From: Limnobacter litoralis
GTDB lineage: Bacteria > Pseudomonadota > Gammaproteobacteria > Burkholderiales > Burkholderiaceae_B
Assembly (NCBI RefSeq): GCF_030160455.1
Contig: NZ_BSOJ01000015.1
Span: 248,001 to 312,000 of the forward strand
Direction of reading: 5' to 3'
DNA length: 64,000 nt
In this document: piece by piece, positions 32,481 through 44,065 of the stretch
Layout of the letters: the number at the start of each line of letters is the position of its first letter
Numbering within the stretch: position 1 is the stretch's first letter
Translations under genes and position numbers: made by a program
Notes under the pieces: generated by a model
Database searches by the model: none
What the model was told of the DNA's origin: nothing
Seen by the model: only the letters and a program-made list of their open reading frames with translations

Positions 32481-33839
32481 CTAATCGTGTTTTTCATCCA
32501 AACCAAGGCGTTTTTTCATGGCGTGCAAACTCATGAATGACGTGATCGCAATGCAAGGAATGGCCACCGCAATCACTATTTCAGGCGAAATGTGCAAAAT
32601 ACCCAGTTCTTTCAGGCCCTTGGCTATGTATCCACACACGCTGGCACCGTAGTAGGAAATGGCGACAACCGACAAGCCTTCAACCGTTTCCTGAAGACGC
32701 AGCTGCAATTTGGCACGCCGGTCCATGGACGTCAGCAAACGGTGGTTCTGTGATTCCCGTTCGATTTCGACGCGGGTGCGCAAAAGCTGGGTAATCCGTG
32801 AAATACGCGCGGCCAGCTCATCCTGACGCCGCGCGGTCCAGGTACAGGTTTTCATGGCTGGGGCAAGACGTCTGTCCATGAATTCACCAAAGGTCTGCAT
32901 GCCAGACATCGGCAGCTCCTTAAGCTCGGTGATCCGCTTTTTCACCAAATCCGTGTAAGCCTCGGCTGCGGTAAAACGCATGCGGTTTTCAGCGCTAAGC
33001 TGTTCAACCTTGGCAGCCAGATCGGTCAGCTGTGAAAGCAGCTGACGATCCATTTCCAAGTCTTCGGCGGTCACCGTTAAAAACACCTCGGGCTTGCTGG
33101 TGTTCGACATGTCGGTGGCCAGGCGCACCAATTGTTCTTCGTAAGACGTCAATTTGGGAATGGCGGACCGCGCAACCGGAAAACTGAGCAGTGCCATCAT
33201 CCGATAGGTTTCCATTTCGATCAGACGCTGCACAACACGGCCAAGCTGACGAGAACCCATTTTCAAGTTACAAATCAGAATACGGGTGGCGCCACGATCC
33301 GCAATCCGCAAATCAGAAAAGGCTTGACCAGCGCCATTGGCGATCATGCCACCGATCAAGGTGTTGCCATCAAAGTAACCAGCCACCTCGTGGGGCTCAC
33401 GCACCTTGGTGGTTTTTTGAACAAACAGCTCAATAGCGACCAACATGACACCGGGCAACGCCGCAAGCCAACTGGGTGGAAGGCGTCGGGTCACAGGGCG
33501 ATCAAACACGATGGCGTGGTCTGCACGCTCAAAAAAGGTGAGGCTAATGAACTCGTTGTGCTTTTCGAGCCGCAGACGCAGTGCTGCTTCGCCCAGGTTC
33601 AGGTTCAAATTCACCTGAGGTGCAGAAAGTTCAAGATCCGACACCTCGGGGCAGCCGCAATAGTCGATCAACTTCTTCAGTTGCTCAACAATCTGGGCCG
33701 TCACGTCCTTTTGAACCAGCAAGGCAATGTGAAACACCCTTTCCTGCGGCCAAAGCACCTCGGTTGGCCGGGAATGCACTTCGTCGTTGAGTGACTGCCG
33801 CAGCGGGTACGCTTCGGGTAATTGTTTGTTTTTGTTCAT
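32481..33839 (-). CDS. DUF3422 family membrane protein
   Basis: The 452-aa protein has the DUF3422 start LRQSLNDEVHSRPTEVLWP, a conserved central part (FDGPVTRRL-like FDRPVTRRLPPSW; FDGNTLIGG) and two C-terminal membrane helices (VVAISYYGASVCGYIAKGL; IVIAVAIPCIAITSFMSLHAM). DUF3422 is frequent in proteobacteria; no function is established that I know. The last gene of the purL-to-DUF3422 run, it starts 21 bases after pgsA and probably shares its transcript. Confidence 0.88.
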   Translation of the reverse strand: MNKNKQLPEAYPLRQSLNDEVHSRPTEVLWPQERVFHIALLVQKDVTAQIVEQLKKLIDYCGCPEVSDLELSAPQVNLNLNLGEAALRLRLEKHNEFISLTFFERADHAIVFDRPVTRRLPPSWLAALPGVMLVAIELFVQKTTKVREPHEVAGYFDGNTLIGGMIANGAGQAFSDLRIADRGATRILICNLKMGSRQLGRVVQRLIEMETYRMMALLSFPVARSAIPKLTSYEEQLVRLATDMSNTSKPEVFLTVTAEDLEMDRQLLSQLTDLAAKVEQLSAENRMRFTAAEAYTDLVKKRITELKELPMSGMQTFGEFMDRRLAPAMKTCTWTARRQDELAARISRITQLLRTRVEIERESQNHRLLTSMDRRAKLQLRLQETVEGLSVVAISYYGASVCGYIAKGLKELGILHISPEIVIAVAIPCIAITSFMSLHAMKKRLGLDEKHD

Positions 33840-33860
33840 GAGTTCGACGCGTGAGCTGCG

Positions 33861-34430
33861 TCAGCTTTTTTCGCGAATGCTGGGCCAGGCCTTTATGAGG
33901 TAGTAGCACATGGACCAAACCGTCAACACTGCGGCCACATAAATCAGCAGCGTTCCAAGAAAGGCAAGATCAATGCCCATCCAGCTTGAGTCGGCCAACA
34001 ACATCGGGATGGCCACCATCTGCGCAATGGTTTTTAACTTGCCCAGTGAATTGACGGCCACGCTGTTGCGTGCGCCAATGCTGGCCATCCACTCGCGCAG
34101 TGCTGAAATGGTAATTTCACGACCAATGATGATGAGCGCGATGAATGGGCCAATGCGGTTCAAATCCACCAATACGATGAGTGCAGCGCCCACCATTAAT
34201 TTGTCTGCAACGGGGTCCAGAAAAGCGCCAAATGCAGAGGTCTGATTCCAGCGGCGTGCCAAATAGCCGTCAAAGGCATCGGTCACCGCGGCTACCACGA
34301 AAATCCAGGCGCCTACCCAGTTTTGCATGTCCACAGTCATCAGGGTGTCTGGCAGAAAATAAACGCCCACCACCAACGGGATCAAGACGATCCGTATCCA
34401 GGTCAGCAACATGGGCATATTCAAAGGCAT
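33861..34430 (-). CDS. pgsA: CDP-diacylglycerol-glycerol-3-phosphate 3-phosphatidyltransferase
   Basis: The 189-aa integral membrane enzyme makes phosphatidylglycerol phosphate from CDP-diacylglycerol and glycerol 3-phosphate. The CDP-alcohol phosphatidyltransferase motif is complete: DAFDGYLARRWNQTSAFGAFLDPVADK (D-G-x2-A-R-x8-G-x3-D-x3-D). About five hydrophobic helices are predicted. It follows uvrC by 53 bases, the same order as in E. coli. Confidence 0.93.
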   Translation of the reverse strand: MPLNMPMLLTWIRIVLIPLVVGVYFLPDTLMTVDMQNWVGAWIFVVAAVTDAFDGYLARRWNQTSAFGAFLDPVADKLMVGAALIVLVDLNRIGPFIALIIIGREITISALREWMASIGARNSVAVNSLGKLKTIAQMVAIPMLLADSSWMGIDLAFLGTLLIYVAAVLTVWSMCYYLIKAWPSIREKS

Positions 34431-34483
34431 GACTGTCTTCTCTTCTGTTGTCGTTTTGTTATGGTCAAGAATATAGCAGGGAA

Positions 34484-36382
34484 CTAGTGCAAACGCCGGT
34501 ATATCTCTTCGGCAAGGGTTCGGGAAATACCCTCGACCGTCAGCAAATCCTCGATGCTTGCCGCCTTGACGCCACGCAGCCCTCCAAAACGCACCAACAG
34601 CTTCTGTTTGCGCTTGGCACCAATGCCTTCAATTTCATCCAGCGCAGAGGCCTGTCTTGCCTTGGCACGCTTGGCGCGCATGCCTGTGATTGCAAAGCGA
34701 TGGGCTTCGTCTCGAATTTGAGCAATCAGCATCAGGGCTGGGCTGTTCACGCCCAGCTCAAGGTCAGGGCGGCCGTCCACAAACACGAGGGTTTCGAGGC
34801 CCACTTTTCGGTTTTCACCCTTTTTAACGCCCACAATCAGACTGATGTCCAGCCCGAGGGTTTCAAACACCTCGCGCGCAATGCCCACTTGCCCTTTTCC
34901 ACCGTCGATCAGTACCACGTTCGGCATGGGCATGTCTGCTTTGCCTTCGCGCTGGTAGCGACGGGTCAGGGCTTGGCGCATGGCCGCGTAATCGTCACCG
35001 GGGGTAATGCCCTCGATGTTGTACCGCCGGTATTCCTTGTTTTGCATGTCGTGGCTGTGATACACCACACACGAGGCCTGGGTTGCTTCACCTGCAGTGT
35101 GGCTAATGTCGAAACACTCAATGCGCAGCTGGGCCAGTATGTCCACTGGCGCATCGCTGTCGGGCTGATCCACATTGCCTTGTTGCTGAATCTGCTCTTC
35201 CAGCACACTCTCGAGCCCAAGCAGATCACACAAGGCGCGGGTTCTGAATTGGGCAGAACCGCGCTCAGCCACTCTCCGCTCAATGGCAATTACCGCGTTG
35301 TCGATGGCCATGTCCAGCCATTTTTTGCGATCACCCTGCGGCTGGCGTATCAAATGAATACGTCGTCCGGCCTGCTCGCTGAGTGCGGCCATCAATTCTG
35401 GGGCATCCAGGTCCTGATTGACCACCAGAACGGCGGGCAAAGGCCGGTCCACGTAGGTCTGGCTTAGAAATGCCTCCAGCACTTCGTTGGCCATGTCGTC
35501 GTCCACCTGTGCGATGGTCGGAAAAAACGGCCGATCACCCAAGTGCCGACCACCGCGCACCATGGCCAGATTCACGCACACCGTGCCGTCCTTGACCACC
35601 ACGGCGATGACATCGGCGTCGTCGTCGCCACCGGTGGTGTCGACCGATTGCTTTTGCAACACACGTGAAAGGGCTGAAATCTGATTGCGGTACATGGCGG
35701 CACGCTCGAATTCCAGCAGTCCGCTGGCCTCCAGCATTTTTTCTTCCAGTTCAGCCAGCACCGACTTGTGATCACCGCGAAGAAAACGGCTGGCGGCAGC
35801 CACGTCGCGCGCGTAATCTTCTGGGGAAATGTGGCCCACACATGGCGCACTGCAGCGCTGTATTTGGGCCTGCAGGCAGGGCCTGGACCGGTGGGCAAAC
35901 ACGGTGTCTTCGCAGGTGCGCAGCAAAAACACGCGCTGCAATATCTGAATGCTTTCTTTCACGGCCCAGGCATTTGGATAAGGGCCAAAGAACTGGCTCT
36001 TTTTGTCCACAGCACCGCGATAATAGGCCACGCGTGGAAACTGGTGATTGGTCAGGCGCAGGTACGGGTAAGACTTGTCATCCCGAAACAGAATGTTGTA
36101 GCGCGGATTCAGGCTTTTGATCAGGTTATTTTCAAGCAGCAGGGCTTCTGCCTCTGTGCGCACCGGCGTTACATCCACCCTCACGATGCGCTCCACCATG
36201 TGCGCAGTGCGGGGGCTGGCGTGCGTCTTTTGAAAATACGACGACACCCGCTTTTTGAGGTTCTTGGCCTTGCCCACATACATCACCACGCCGTTGGCGT
36301 CGATCATTCGATACACGCCCGGCCGGGTCGTCAGCTGTTTCAAAAACTCGGCGATGTTAAATTCAGCGTGTTCATCCACCAC
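34484..36382 (-). CDS. uvrC: Excinuclease ABC subunit C
   Basis: The 632-aa nuclease of nucleotide excision repair has the GIY-YIG domain ([31 protein letters not shown], about 20-50), a UVR motif ([28 protein letters not shown]), the RNase H-like domain ([34 protein letters not shown]) and two C-terminal helix-hairpin-helix units. No ATG fits; the first GTG of a GTG-GTG pair has GGAG seven bases upstream and overlaps the uracil-DNA glycosylase gene by about 11 bases. Confidence 0.94.
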   Translation of the reverse strand: MVDEHAEFNIAEFLKQLTTRPGVYRMIDANGVVMYVGKAKNLKKRVSSYFQKTHASPRTAHMVERIVRVDVTPVRTEAEALLLENNLIKSLNPRYNILFRDDKSYPYLRLTNHQFPRVAYYRGAVDKKSQFFGPYPNAWAVKESIQILQRVFLLRTCEDTVFAHRSRPCLQAQIQRCSAPCVGHISPEDYARDVAAASRFLRGDHKSVLAELEEKMLEASGLLEFERAAMYRNQISALSRVLQKQSVDTTGGDDDADVIAVVVKDGTVCVNLAMVRGGRHLGDRPFFPTIAQVDDDMANEVLEAFLSQTYVDRPLPAVLVVNQDLDAPELMAALSEQAGRRIHLIRQPQGDRKKWLDMAIDNAVIAIERRVAERGSAQFRTRALCDLLGLESVLEEQIQQQGNVDQPDSDAPVDILAQLRIECFDISHTAGEATQASCVVYHSHDMQNKEYRRYNIEGITPGDDYAAMRQALTRRYQREGKADMPMPNVVLIDGGKGQVGIAREVFETLGLDISLIVGVKKGENRKVGLETLVFVDGRPDLELGVNSPALMLIAQIRDEAHRFAITGMRAKRAKARQASALDEIEGIGAKRKQKLLVRFGGLRGVKAASIEDLLTVEGISRTLAEEIYRRLH

Positions 36383-37034
36383 GGCCGTGCTCCAGAAATT
36401 CGCAGGCTGCCTGCACCACCGATTCAAACATGGGCGCGGTCAAGCGGCCGGTCTGGGTGTTGTAACGGCTGACATGGTAACTGTCGAACAGTCGAAATGC
36501 AGACAGCTGGTGTTGTGCGGCGTGACCAAACTTGAAAGCAGACTGGGCAAGGCCCTGAGCTTTGATGACAGCCTGATGGGCCACCAACCCCAAGGCGAGA
36601 ACAGCCCTGGGCTGGCTGATTTCCAATTCATGGCTCAAAAAACGATTGCAGGTTTTGATTTCGGCAGGCGTAGGCTTGTTTTCCGGGGGCACACACTTTA
36701 CAGCGTTGCTGACACGGGCGTTCACCAGCTGAAATCCATCACCCACCGCAACCGAGACTGCCCGGTTGGCAAGCCCGAACTTGTGGAGCGTGCTGTAAAG
36801 CAGGTCGCCACAATAATCGCCCGTAAACGGCCGACCGGTGCGGTTGGCGCCTTGCAACCCAGGTGCCAGCCCTACGATCAGCAATTGCGCTGAAGGGTCC
36901 CCAAACGGCGGAACAGGCGCATTGAAAAAGTCAGGATACCTGGTGCGGTTGCCCTCATGAAAACTGGCCAGCCTTGGGCAGGCCGTGCACTGCACATCAA
37001 ACACGCCCAAGGGCCAATGCTGGTCCACCTTCAA
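36372..37034 (-). CDS. Family-5-type uracil-DNA glycosylase (UdgB-like)
   Basis: The 220-aa enzyme removes uracil or related damaged bases from DNA. It shows the UDG motif 1 variant [21 protein letters not shown], motif 2-like [16 protein letters not shown], and four Cys for an iron-sulphur cluster (CTACPRL near 16-19; [16 protein letters not shown] near 116-131). The Asn/Asp-poor motif 1 and Fe-S Cys fit family 5 (UdgB). It lies two bases after purL and overlaps uvrC, so two repair genes are coupled. Confidence 0.82.
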   Translation of the reverse strand: MKVDQHWPLGVFDVQCTACPRLASFHEGNRTRYPDFFNAPVPPFGDPSAQLLIVGLAPGLQGANRTGRPFTGDYCGDLLYSTLHKFGLANRAVSVAVGDGFQLVNARVSNAVKCVPPENKPTPAEIKTCNRFLSHELEISQPRAVLALGLVAHQAVIKAQGLAQSAFKFGHAAQHQLSAFRLFDSYHVSRYNTQTGRLTAPMFESVVQAACEFLEHGRGG

Positions 37035-37036
37035 AT

Positions 37037-40000
37037 TTACCCCATGGCTTTGCGGGCGTTGAAGAACATGCGCATCCAGGGTGAAAACTCGCCAGCATCA
37101 CCAGGGTGCCAGCTCATTTGCACGCTGCGGAACACACGCTCGGGGTGCGGCATCATAATCGTGAATCGACCATCCGGCGTGGTAAAGCCAGCCAGACCAT
37201 TGGGCGAACCGTTGGGGTTGAATGGATACTGCTGAGTGGGCTCACCCTTGGAGTTGGTGTACTGAACCGCCATCAAACCGCCGGCCAGCAATTGATCCAT
37301 CTTGCCCTGGCGGCTGAAATCGGCTCGACCTTCGCCGTGCGCAACAACCACCGGAATCACCGAGCCTTCCATGCCTTGCAACAAAATGGACGGTGTTTTG
37401 TGCACCTTGACCTGCACCAAGCGCGCTTCGTATTGCTCGGATTCATTGCGCATCAAACGCGGCCAGGTGTCTGCACCCGGAATCAGATCAGACAATGTGG
37501 CCATCATCTGGCAACCGTTGCAAACGCCCAAACCAAAAACGTCTTCGCGCTGAAAGAACGCAGCAAACTGATCAGCAAGCACGGCGTTGTAACGAATGGT
37601 TTTTGCCCATCCTTCGCCCGCGCCCAAAACGTCGCCGTAGCTAAAGCCACCGCACGCGGCCAAACCATTGAAACCCGCCAGCTGATGCTTGCCCGTCAAC
37701 AGGTCGCTCATGTGCACGTCCACCGCTTCAAAGCCGGCCAAGGTGAAGGCGGCAGCCATTTCCAGCTGACCATTCACGCCTTGTTCACGTAAAATGGCGA
37801 CGCGTGGCCTGGCACCGCTTTTGATCATGGGCGCTGCCGGGTTTTCTTGAGTGTCGAATGCAGGCTTCCAGACCAGCGAATCGGGCAACTGGGCAGCCAC
37901 CTCGTGCTCGGAGTCGGCGCAAGCCGGATTGTCGCGGCGCTTGGCAATTTGCCAGGAGGTGTCGTCCCACAAGGCCTGCAAAGTGGTACGGCTTTCAGAG
38001 TACACACACTTCGCATCGCGATAAAACTCAATGACATCCCGATCGTTGGGCTTGCCCACAATGTGGCTGTGTGCGCTCAGGCCGTGCTTGCGCAACACGT
38101 TCATGGCTTCACTCTTGCGCTGCGCTGGCACCTGCAACACCACGCCCAATTCTTCGTTGAACAGGGCTTTCAGCGTGATTTCATTGCGCTGCACACTGAC
38201 CTGTTCGGGGCGAATCTTGAAATCACCCCAATCGGCCATGGTGGGGTCGATGGTCAGCATGTCGAGGTTGATTGACACCCCACAACGGCTGGCAAAGGCC
38301 ATTTCACTGAGGGTGGCCAGCAGACCGCCATCTGAACGGTCGTGATAGGCCTTGACGAGGCCCTCAGCGCGCAACACTTTCATGGCGTCAACAAAGCTGC
38401 GGATGGCTTCAGGATTGTCGACATCGGGTGTCGCCTCGCCGATCTGGTTGAGCACCTGCGCCAAGACACTGGCGCCCATTCGCTGCTTGCCCTGCCCAAG
38501 ATCAACCAGCACCAACACCGTGTCTTCCGTGGTGTCCAGCACAGGGGTCAGGGTCTGGCGAACGTCATTCACTTTGGCAAAAGCGGACACAATCAAGCTG
38601 ACGGGCGACAACACTTCCTTGTTGACACCCTCTTCCTGCCAACGGGTGCGCATAGACAATGAGTCTTTGCCCACGGGAATGCCGAGGCCAAGCTGTGGAC
38701 ACAACTCCATACCGACCGCCTTCACGGTGTCAAACAAGGCCGCGTCTTGCCCTGCCGTGCCACAGGCAGCCATCCAGTTGGCTGACAACTTCACATCCTC
38801 AAGCTTGTCGACCGGGGCTGCCAGCAGGTTGGTCAGCGCCTCGGCAATGGCCATGCGACCAGACGCAGGTGCATTCAGCACTGCCAACGGCGTGCGCTCA
38901 CCCATGGTCATGGCCTGACCAGTGTAACCGGTGAAATCGTTCAGGGTAACGGCCACATCGGCCACTGGCACTTGCCAGGGTCCAACCATTTGGTCGCGGG
39001 CAGTCATACCGCCCACGGTGCGGTCACCAATCGAAATCAAAAAACGTTTGGAAGCCACCGTGGGGTGCTTCAACACACCCTGCACACACGGTGCAATTTC
39101 GATGTTGGCCAGATCGATCGGAGCTGCCTTGGGGGCTTGTCGCTTGTCGTTGCGCTCCATGCGCGGGGCCTTGCCCAATAGCACCTCCATGGGCATGTCC
39201 ACGGGGCTGACTTCAGACTGTTCGTCCAGCACTTTCAACTGCAATTCGTCGGTGATCTGACCCACCACACTGAACGGGCAACGCTCACGGGCGCACAAGG
39301 CTTCAAACAGCGACAAAGACTCAGGCGCAATGCCCAACACATAGCGCTCTTGAGACTCGTTGCACCAGATCTCGGCAGGGCTTAAACCCGACTCATCCAG
39401 ATTGACCTTGCGCAGGTTGAATGTGGCACCCTTGCCCGCCGTGTCAGCCAACTCAGGGAATGCGTTGGACAAACCACCTGCACCCACGTCATGAATGGAC
39501 AGAATGGGATTGTTATCACCCAGGGTCCAGCAACGATCAAGCACCTCTTGGGCGCGACGCTGCATTTCAGGGTTGGATCGCTGGACAGAATCGAAATCAA
39601 GCGCCTCGGTGTTGGTACCTGCGTTCATGGAGGAAGCTGCGCCGCCACCCATGCCGATACGCATGCCAGGGCCGCCGAGTTGAATCAACAAGGCGCCGGC
39701 AGGCAGGTCGATCTTGTGGGTGTGATTGTCGCGAATGCTGCCGATGCCACCGGCGATCATGATGGGCTTGTGATAGCCGTACACCGTGTCACCCACATGT
39801 TGCTCGTAGGTGCGGAAGTAGCCACCCAGGTTTGGGCGACCAAACTCATTGTTGAAACTGGCCGCACCAATTGGGCCTTCGATCATGATCTGAAGAGGAC
39901 TGGCAATGCGGCTGGGCAAACCAACGGCGGCTGCGTTCAAGCCCTCCCGCTTTTCCAGCGGCAAGGTGGCATCTACGCCGGATTCCCAGCTTTCCGGCGC

Positions 40001-41080
40001 ACCAAAGCGCAGGCTGGAAGTGGTAAATCCGCACAGACCGGCTTTGGGCTTCGCACCGCGACCTGTCGCGCCTTCATCCCGAATTTCACCGCCCGAGCCG
40101 GTTGCCGCACCCGCGTAAGGCGAAATGGCAGTGGGGTGGTTGTGAGTTTCCACTTTCGCCAGGTAATGCGTCAATTCTGTGTGAGGGCGATAAACACCAT
40201 CTGCGTCTGCAAAAAAGCGGTCGGCCTGCCCCCCTTCCAGCACTGCTGCGTTGTCCGAGTAGGCCACCACGGTGCCCTGCGGCGTGGTTTTGTGGGTGTT
40301 TCGGATCATTCCGAACAGCGACATGTCCTCCGGCTTGCCATCAACCACCCAACTGGCGTTGAATATTTTGTGGCGACAATGCTCAGAGTTGGCCTGCGCA
40401 AACATCATCAGTTCAACATCGGTGGGCGAACGGCCCATCGCCTTGTAGGCGTCCATCAGGTAATCAATTTCATCGTCGCTGAGCGCCAGACCCAACTCGC
40501 TGTTGGCCTTCACCAAGGCAGCGCGATCACCGTTCAGTTCAACGATCTGCAGGGGCTTGCCCTGCAGCGAAACGAACAAATTTTCAGCCTTGAAATCGTC
40601 TGGCAGCACGGTTTCAGTCATGCGGTCAAACAGGCAGGCCTTCAAGGCGTCCAGCGCAGCGCCTTCCGGTACTTTTGCGCCGCCCAGCAAGCCCTTCTTG
40701 AACTCAAGCTGAAACTGCACGCCACGCTCCATGCGAACCACGCCTTCAAGGCCTGCATTGTGAGCGATGTCAGTGGCCTTGCTGGCCCAGGGGCTAACCG
40801 TACCCAGGCGTGGCACCACCACGCACTCTAAGGTGACACCGTTCAATTGTTCAGCGGGGTCGCCGTAATCGAGAAGACCCTCAAGCACTTTCATCTCGGC
40901 GCTGGACAGCGCCGCTTTGCTGGCGACAAAATGCACATACCGAGCCGCCACGCCCGTCACATTCGGATTGACCGCCTGAAGCTTTTTGAGCAGACCTTCA
41001 GCACGAAAAGCAGACAGTGCGCGGGCGCCCCACAGGGTAGACACGACAAATTGATCTTCAGAGGACAAAGCGAGAGACAT
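37037..41080 (-). CDS. purL: Phosphoribosylformylglycinamidine synthase
   Basis: The 1347-aa large-type PurL converts FGAR, glutamine and ATP to FGAM in purine synthesis. It has the ATPase/aminator domains ([55 protein letters not shown]) and a C-terminal class I glutaminase with nucleophile Cys ([13 protein letters not shown]) and [11 protein letters not shown]. The chosen ATG ([11 protein letters not shown]) is standard; a longer open frame upstream is discarded. A TATAAT -10 box (41114-41119, minus strand) lies about 35 bases ahead, with a weak -35. Confidence 0.96.
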   Translation of the reverse strand: MSLALSSEDQFVVSTLWGARALSAFRAEGLLKKLQAVNPNVTGVAARYVHFVASKAALSSAEMKVLEGLLDYGDPAEQLNGVTLECVVVPRLGTVSPWASKATDIAHNAGLEGVVRMERGVQFQLEFKKGLLGGAKVPEGAALDALKACLFDRMTETVLPDDFKAENLFVSLQGKPLQIVELNGDRAALVKANSELGLALSDDEIDYLMDAYKAMGRSPTDVELMMFAQANSEHCRHKIFNASWVVDGKPEDMSLFGMIRNTHKTTPQGTVVAYSDNAAVLEGGQADRFFADADGVYRPHTELTHYLAKVETHNHPTAISPYAGAATGSGGEIRDEGATGRGAKPKAGLCGFTTSSLRFGAPESWESGVDATLPLEKREGLNAAAVGLPSRIASPLQIMIEGPIGAASFNNEFGRPNLGGYFRTYEQHVGDTVYGYHKPIMIAGGIGSIRDNHTHKIDLPAGALLIQLGGPGMRIGMGGGAASSMNAGTNTEALDFDSVQRSNPEMQRRAQEVLDRCWTLGDNNPILSIHDVGAGGLSNAFPELADTAGKGATFNLRKVNLDESGLSPAEIWCNESQERYVLGIAPESLSLFEALCARERCPFSVVGQITDELQLKVLDEQSEVSPVDMPMEVLLGKAPRMERNDKRQAPKAAPIDLANIEIAPCVQGVLKHPTVASKRFLISIGDRTVGGMTARDQMVGPWQVPVADVAVTLNDFTGYTGQAMTMGERTPLAVLNAPASGRMAIAEALTNLLAAPVDKLEDVKLSANWMAACGTAGQDAALFDTVKAVGMELCPQLGLGIPVGKDSLSMRTRWQEEGVNKEVLSPVSLIVSAFAKVNDVRQTLTPVLDTTEDTVLVLVDLGQGKQRMGASVLAQVLNQIGEATPDVDNPEAIRSFVDAMKVLRAEGLVKAYHDRSDGGLLATLSEMAFASRCGVSINLDMLTIDPTMADWGDFKIRPEQVSVQRNEITLKALFNEELGVVLQVPAQRKSEAMNVLRKHGLSAHSHIVGKPNDRDVIEFYRDAKCVYSESRTTLQALWDDTSWQIAKRRDNPACADSEHEVAAQLPDSLVWKPAFDTQENPAAPMIKSGARPRVAILREQGVNGQLEMAAAFTLAGFEAVDVHMSDLLTGKHQLAGFNGLAACGGFSYGDVLGAGEGWAKTIRYNAVLADQFAAFFQREDVFGLGVCNGCQMMATLSDLIPGADTWPRLMRNESEQYEARLVQVKVHKTPSILLQGMEGSVIPVVVAHGEGRADFSRQGKMDQLLAGGLMAVQYTNSKGEPTQQYPFNPNGSPNGLAGFTTPDGRFTIMMPHPERVFRSVQMSWHPGDAGEFSPWMRMFFNARKAMG

Positions 41081-41166
41081 GACGGCTTGGATGAAAGATT
41101 GAGTGAATGTTGAATTATAAAGGTTATGCACCCACCCCACTGACTTAATGGCGAGAAAACACCACA

Positions 41167-42738
41167 ATGCCCGACACCGACTTGCACACTGCCTGGTTGT
41201 ACCCCAGAGAAGACCACTTTCCGGTGCTGACTGTTGCCCAGACCCGGGCGGCGGAAGAAGCCGCATTCAAGGCTGTTGACTCATTTGAACTGATGAAAGC
41301 TGCAGGAGAACGCAGCGCAGCCCGAATTCTCGACGACCTGCGTCATTGCGAATTGCAGCCGGCGCAAGTGTTGGTGCTGGCAGGCCCGGGCAACAATGGT
41401 GGAGATGCACTGATTTGCGCCCGCACGCTGGCTCAAGCAGGTGTCAATGTGGTTTTGATGGACATCGCGGACCCGCACACCGGCTCAAAAGACCGACAAA
41501 ACGCAAAGAAGCTGGCTGACAGCGTGCCGATACCCTTGGTGGATGCGCGTCACCCTGTCATTGATCGCGATTCATGGATCGTGGACGGTCTGCTGGGAAT
41601 TGGCATAACGCGCGCTGCAGAGGGCTTGATTGCGAAATGGATCGAATTAATCAACCACAGCCCCAACCGTCGCCGGGTGTACTCGCTTGATTCGCCGAGT
41701 GGATTGAACTGCGACACCGGTCTGGCGATGGGGCCAGCCGTACAGGCTGACGTCACATTGAGCTACATCGCATGCAAACTGGGTCTGTTGAGTTCAGAAG
41801 GCAAAGACTTGTGCGGGACCTTGATGATTGAGCCGCTCAACTGCGAACGCCTTATTGAGCCCGATGCCCTGCAAGCCCCCAGTGATCAGCAGCACACGGC
41901 CCGACTTCCTCATCGCCTGCATGCCCATCACAAAGGGAACCACGGCAGTGTCAGTGTAGTTGGTGGTTGCTCAGGCATGGTGGGTGCCGCACTGCTTGCA
42001 GCCCGAAGCGCCATTTTGTGCGGAGCAGGTCGAGTGGCTTACAGCCTGCTGGCGGATCAAGCGGATCAACCGCTGCTCGATTTTCAATTCCCTGAATTGA
42101 TGAACAAAAGCCTTGAAGACGTCCTGACCTTTTCCACTGTGCTTGCAGTGGGGCCTGGAATGGGCCAGAGTGGTCTGGCAGAGCAGGTGCTGAATCGTGT
42201 GCTTCGCGCAAACCAACCCCTTGTTTTGGACGCAGACGCGTTGAACCTGCTTGCCACAGACTCGGCCACTCTAGGTGATGGCATGACTCATCGAATTCAA
42301 GCGGGTTGGCAAACTGTGTTGACGCCACACCCCCTGGAGGCCGCTCGCTTGCTGAACACCAGCACGGAGTGGGTACAACATCATCGCCTGAGCGCCGCAA
42401 CCGCGCTGTCCGAGCGTTTTAATGCCACGGTGGTTTTGAAAGGGGCAGGCACGTTGACGGTCTACAAAGCGCGCAGTGAAATCAATCTGACAGGTTCTTC
42501 ATTGTTGGCGACAGGCGGCAGTGGCGATGTGCTTACCGGTTGCATTGCGGCATTGCTCGCACAGGGACTTTCCGCTTTTGAAGCAGCCAGTACAGGCGTC
42601 TGGCTGCATGGCCTGGCTGCAGACCCGCTGCCCGATGAAACCCACGGGCCCGAGGTTGCTGGCGCCTCCGTGTTGATCACACGGATCAACCAGCAGCTAA
42701 ACCACTTCCTGCACAAGCGCGCCAGAGGCAATCGTTAA
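41167..42738 (+). CDS. nnr: Bifunctional NAD(P)HX epimerase/dehydratase
   Basis: The 523-aa protein repairs hydrated NAD(P)H. The N-terminal YjeF_N epimerase part has [26 protein letters not shown] and [21 protein letters not shown]. The C-terminal kinase-like dehydratase part has [60 protein letters not shown] and the [19 protein letters not shown] anion-hole motif. Its last 42 bases overlap the 3' end of the convergent ABC ATPase gene. Divergent from purL. Confidence 0.94.
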   Translation: MPDTDLHTAWLYPREDHFPVLTVAQTRAAEEAAFKAVDSFELMKAAGERSAARILDDLRHCELQPAQVLVLAGPGNNGGDALICARTLAQAGVNVVLMDIADPHTGSKDRQNAKKLADSVPIPLVDARHPVIDRDSWIVDGLLGIGITRAAEGLIAKWIELINHSPNRRRVYSLDSPSGLNCDTGLAMGPAVQADVTLSYIACKLGLLSSEGKDLCGTLMIEPLNCERLIEPDALQAPSDQQHTARLPHRLHAHHKGNHGSVSVVGGCSGMVGAALLAARSAILCGAGRVAYSLLADQADQPLLDFQFPELMNKSLEDVLTFSTVLAVGPGMGQSGLAEQVLNRVLRANQPLVLDADALNLLATDSATLGDGMTHRIQAGWQTVLTPHPLEAARLLNTSTEWVQHHRLSAATALSERFNATVVLKGAGTLTVYKARSEINLTGSSLLATGGSGDVLTGCIAALLAQGLSAFEAASTGVWLHGLAADPLPDETHGPEVAGASVLITRINQQLNHFLHKRARGNR

Positions 42739-43377
42739 CTGTCGCCCACAACGGGCCGCCAACTTGTCGTCGTGGGTGACCAGCACAAGCGTGGTGCCCT
42801 GCTCTCGTTGAAGGGAAAACATCAGATCAATCACACGCTGGCCCGTCGCAAAGTCAAGACTGCCAGTGGGCTCGTCGGCAAAAACCACGGTGGGCCTTCG
42901 GACGAAGGCTCTCGCCAATGCCACCCGCTGCTGCTCACCGCCAGACAGGGTTTTGGGCGTGTGGTGGATCCGATTGGCCAACCCCACCCTCTGAAGCATG
43001 TTGATACAGGCCTCTTCGCGATTTGACATGGTTGTCAATTCAGTGGCCAGCATGACGTTTTCAAGGGCCGTCAGATGGTCCAGCAACTGAAAACTCTGAA
43101 ACACAAATCCCACATGTTGGGCACGCAGTCGCGCTCGACTGTCTTCACTCATGGCAGCCAGGTTTTGCCCCAGAAAATTGACCTCGCCCGAGGTGGGCGT
43201 ATCCAGACCAGCAAGCATGCCCAGCAGGGTCGATTTGCCCGAGCCGGACGCACCAACAATTGCAACGGCCTCCCCCTGATCTATAGAAAAAGTAATGTTT
43301 TCTAGTATGCTCAAGGTGCTGTCGCCGTCCTGAATGATCTGACTCAGGTTTTTGACTTCCAATATAGGACTACTCAT
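42697..43377 (-). CDS. ybbA: ABC transporter ATP-binding protein, YbbA/LolD type
   Basis: The 226-aa ATPase has Walker A (GASGSGKST), Q-loop, signature LSGGEQQRVALARAF, Walker B (VVFADEPTGSLD) and the H-loop (LVTHD). Sequence type and the divergent tesA neighbour match YbbA of E. coli, whose partner permease is YbbP. No permease gene follows; instead the gene runs 42 bases into nnr. The start used is ATG (MSSPILEVKN); its first two bases are shared with the tesA start on the other strand. A GTG five codons upstream is possible. Confidence 0.85.
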   Translation of the reverse strand: MSSPILEVKNLSQIIQDGDSTLSILENITFSIDQGEAVAIVGASGSGKSTLLGMLAGLDTPTSGEVNFLGQNLAAMSEDSRARLRAQHVGFVFQSFQLLDHLTALENVMLATELTTMSNREEACINMLQRVGLANRIHHTPKTLSGGEQQRVALARAFVRRPTVVFADEPTGSLDFATGQRVIDLMFSLQREQGTTLVLVTHDDKLAARCGRQLTIASGALVQEVV

Positions 43378-44047
43378 GTTTTTTGATACCACTCGTCATG
43401 TAAAGCGCGCCCTGTCAATCGGGCTGACCACCATCGGGTTGGCCGCAACATTCGCACTTGCACCCACCGCGTACGCTGCAAAGGTAACACCAAAAGATTG
43501 CAAAATTCTGGTGCTGGGCGACAGTTTGTCTGCGGGTTACGGTTTGTCCCCCGATCAGGGATGGGTACACCTTATGGAAAAGAGATTGACCGAAAAGTTC
43601 CCGAACTGCAGCGTTTTCAATGCGTCCATTTCAGGCGAAACGACGGCAGGCGGCAAAGCTCGGCTTGATGAATTGCTGAAAACCCAAAAACCCAGTCACA
43701 TGGTTCTGGAACTGGGCGCCAACGACGGTTTGAGGGGTTTGTCACTGCAGGTGATGCAGGACAATCTGCGCAGCATGATTGTAGCGGCCAGGCAAAACCT
43801 GGTTCAAACCGTGCTGGTCGGTATGAAAATTCCACCCAATTACGGCCCGAACTACACCCGTCGATTTGACCAGACTTTCCCGACACTGGCCAGAAAGGAG
43901 AAAGTACCCCTGGTGCCTTTCATGCTGGCAGGATTTGCTGACAAGCCCGAAGCGTTTCAGGCCGATGGAATACACCCCAATGCAGACTATCAAGAAAAAG
44001 TACTGGACAACATCTGGCCAGCACTTTCAGGCACCCTGACACCCTGA
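43376..44047 (+). CDS. tesA: Periplasmic arylesterase / acyl-CoA thioesterase I
   Basis: The 223-aa SGNH hydrolase has a signal peptide (ALSIGLTTIGLAATFALAPTAYAA) and the blocks GDSLSAGYGL (catalytic Ser), NASISGETTAGG, LELGANDGLRG and DGIHPNADYQ (Asp-x-x-His). It hydrolyses aryl esters, thioesters and lysophospholipids. AGGA lies about nine bases before the ATG. The gene is divergent from ybbA, as in E. coli, with start codons that overlap by two bases. A hairpin overlaps its stop. Confidence 0.92.
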   Translation: MFFDTTRHVKRALSIGLTTIGLAATFALAPTAYAAKVTPKDCKILVLGDSLSAGYGLSPDQGWVHLMEKRLTEKFPNCSVFNASISGETTAGGKARLDELLKTQKPSHMVLELGANDGLRGLSLQVMQDNLRSMIVAARQNLVQTVLVGMKIPPNYGPNYTRRFDQTFPTLARKEKVPLVPFMLAGFADKPEAFQADGIHPNADYQEKVLDNIWPALSGTLTP

Positions 44048-44059
44048 CAATCAGGGTGT
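44039..44059. terminator. Hairpin at the tesA stop codon
   Basis: ACACCCTGA-CAA-TCAGGGTGT, a perfect 9-bp stem, includes the tesA TGA and lies between convergent tesA and ppiD. Only a short T-run follows, so termination may be weak. Confidence 0.4.
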
Positions 44060-44065
44060 TCGTAT

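Noticed and set aside
39491-40831. 446-residue open frame on the plus strand inside purL
   Set aside because: It lies fully antisense to conserved purL domains, has no ribosome site, and its composition is that of a reverse-frame shadow.
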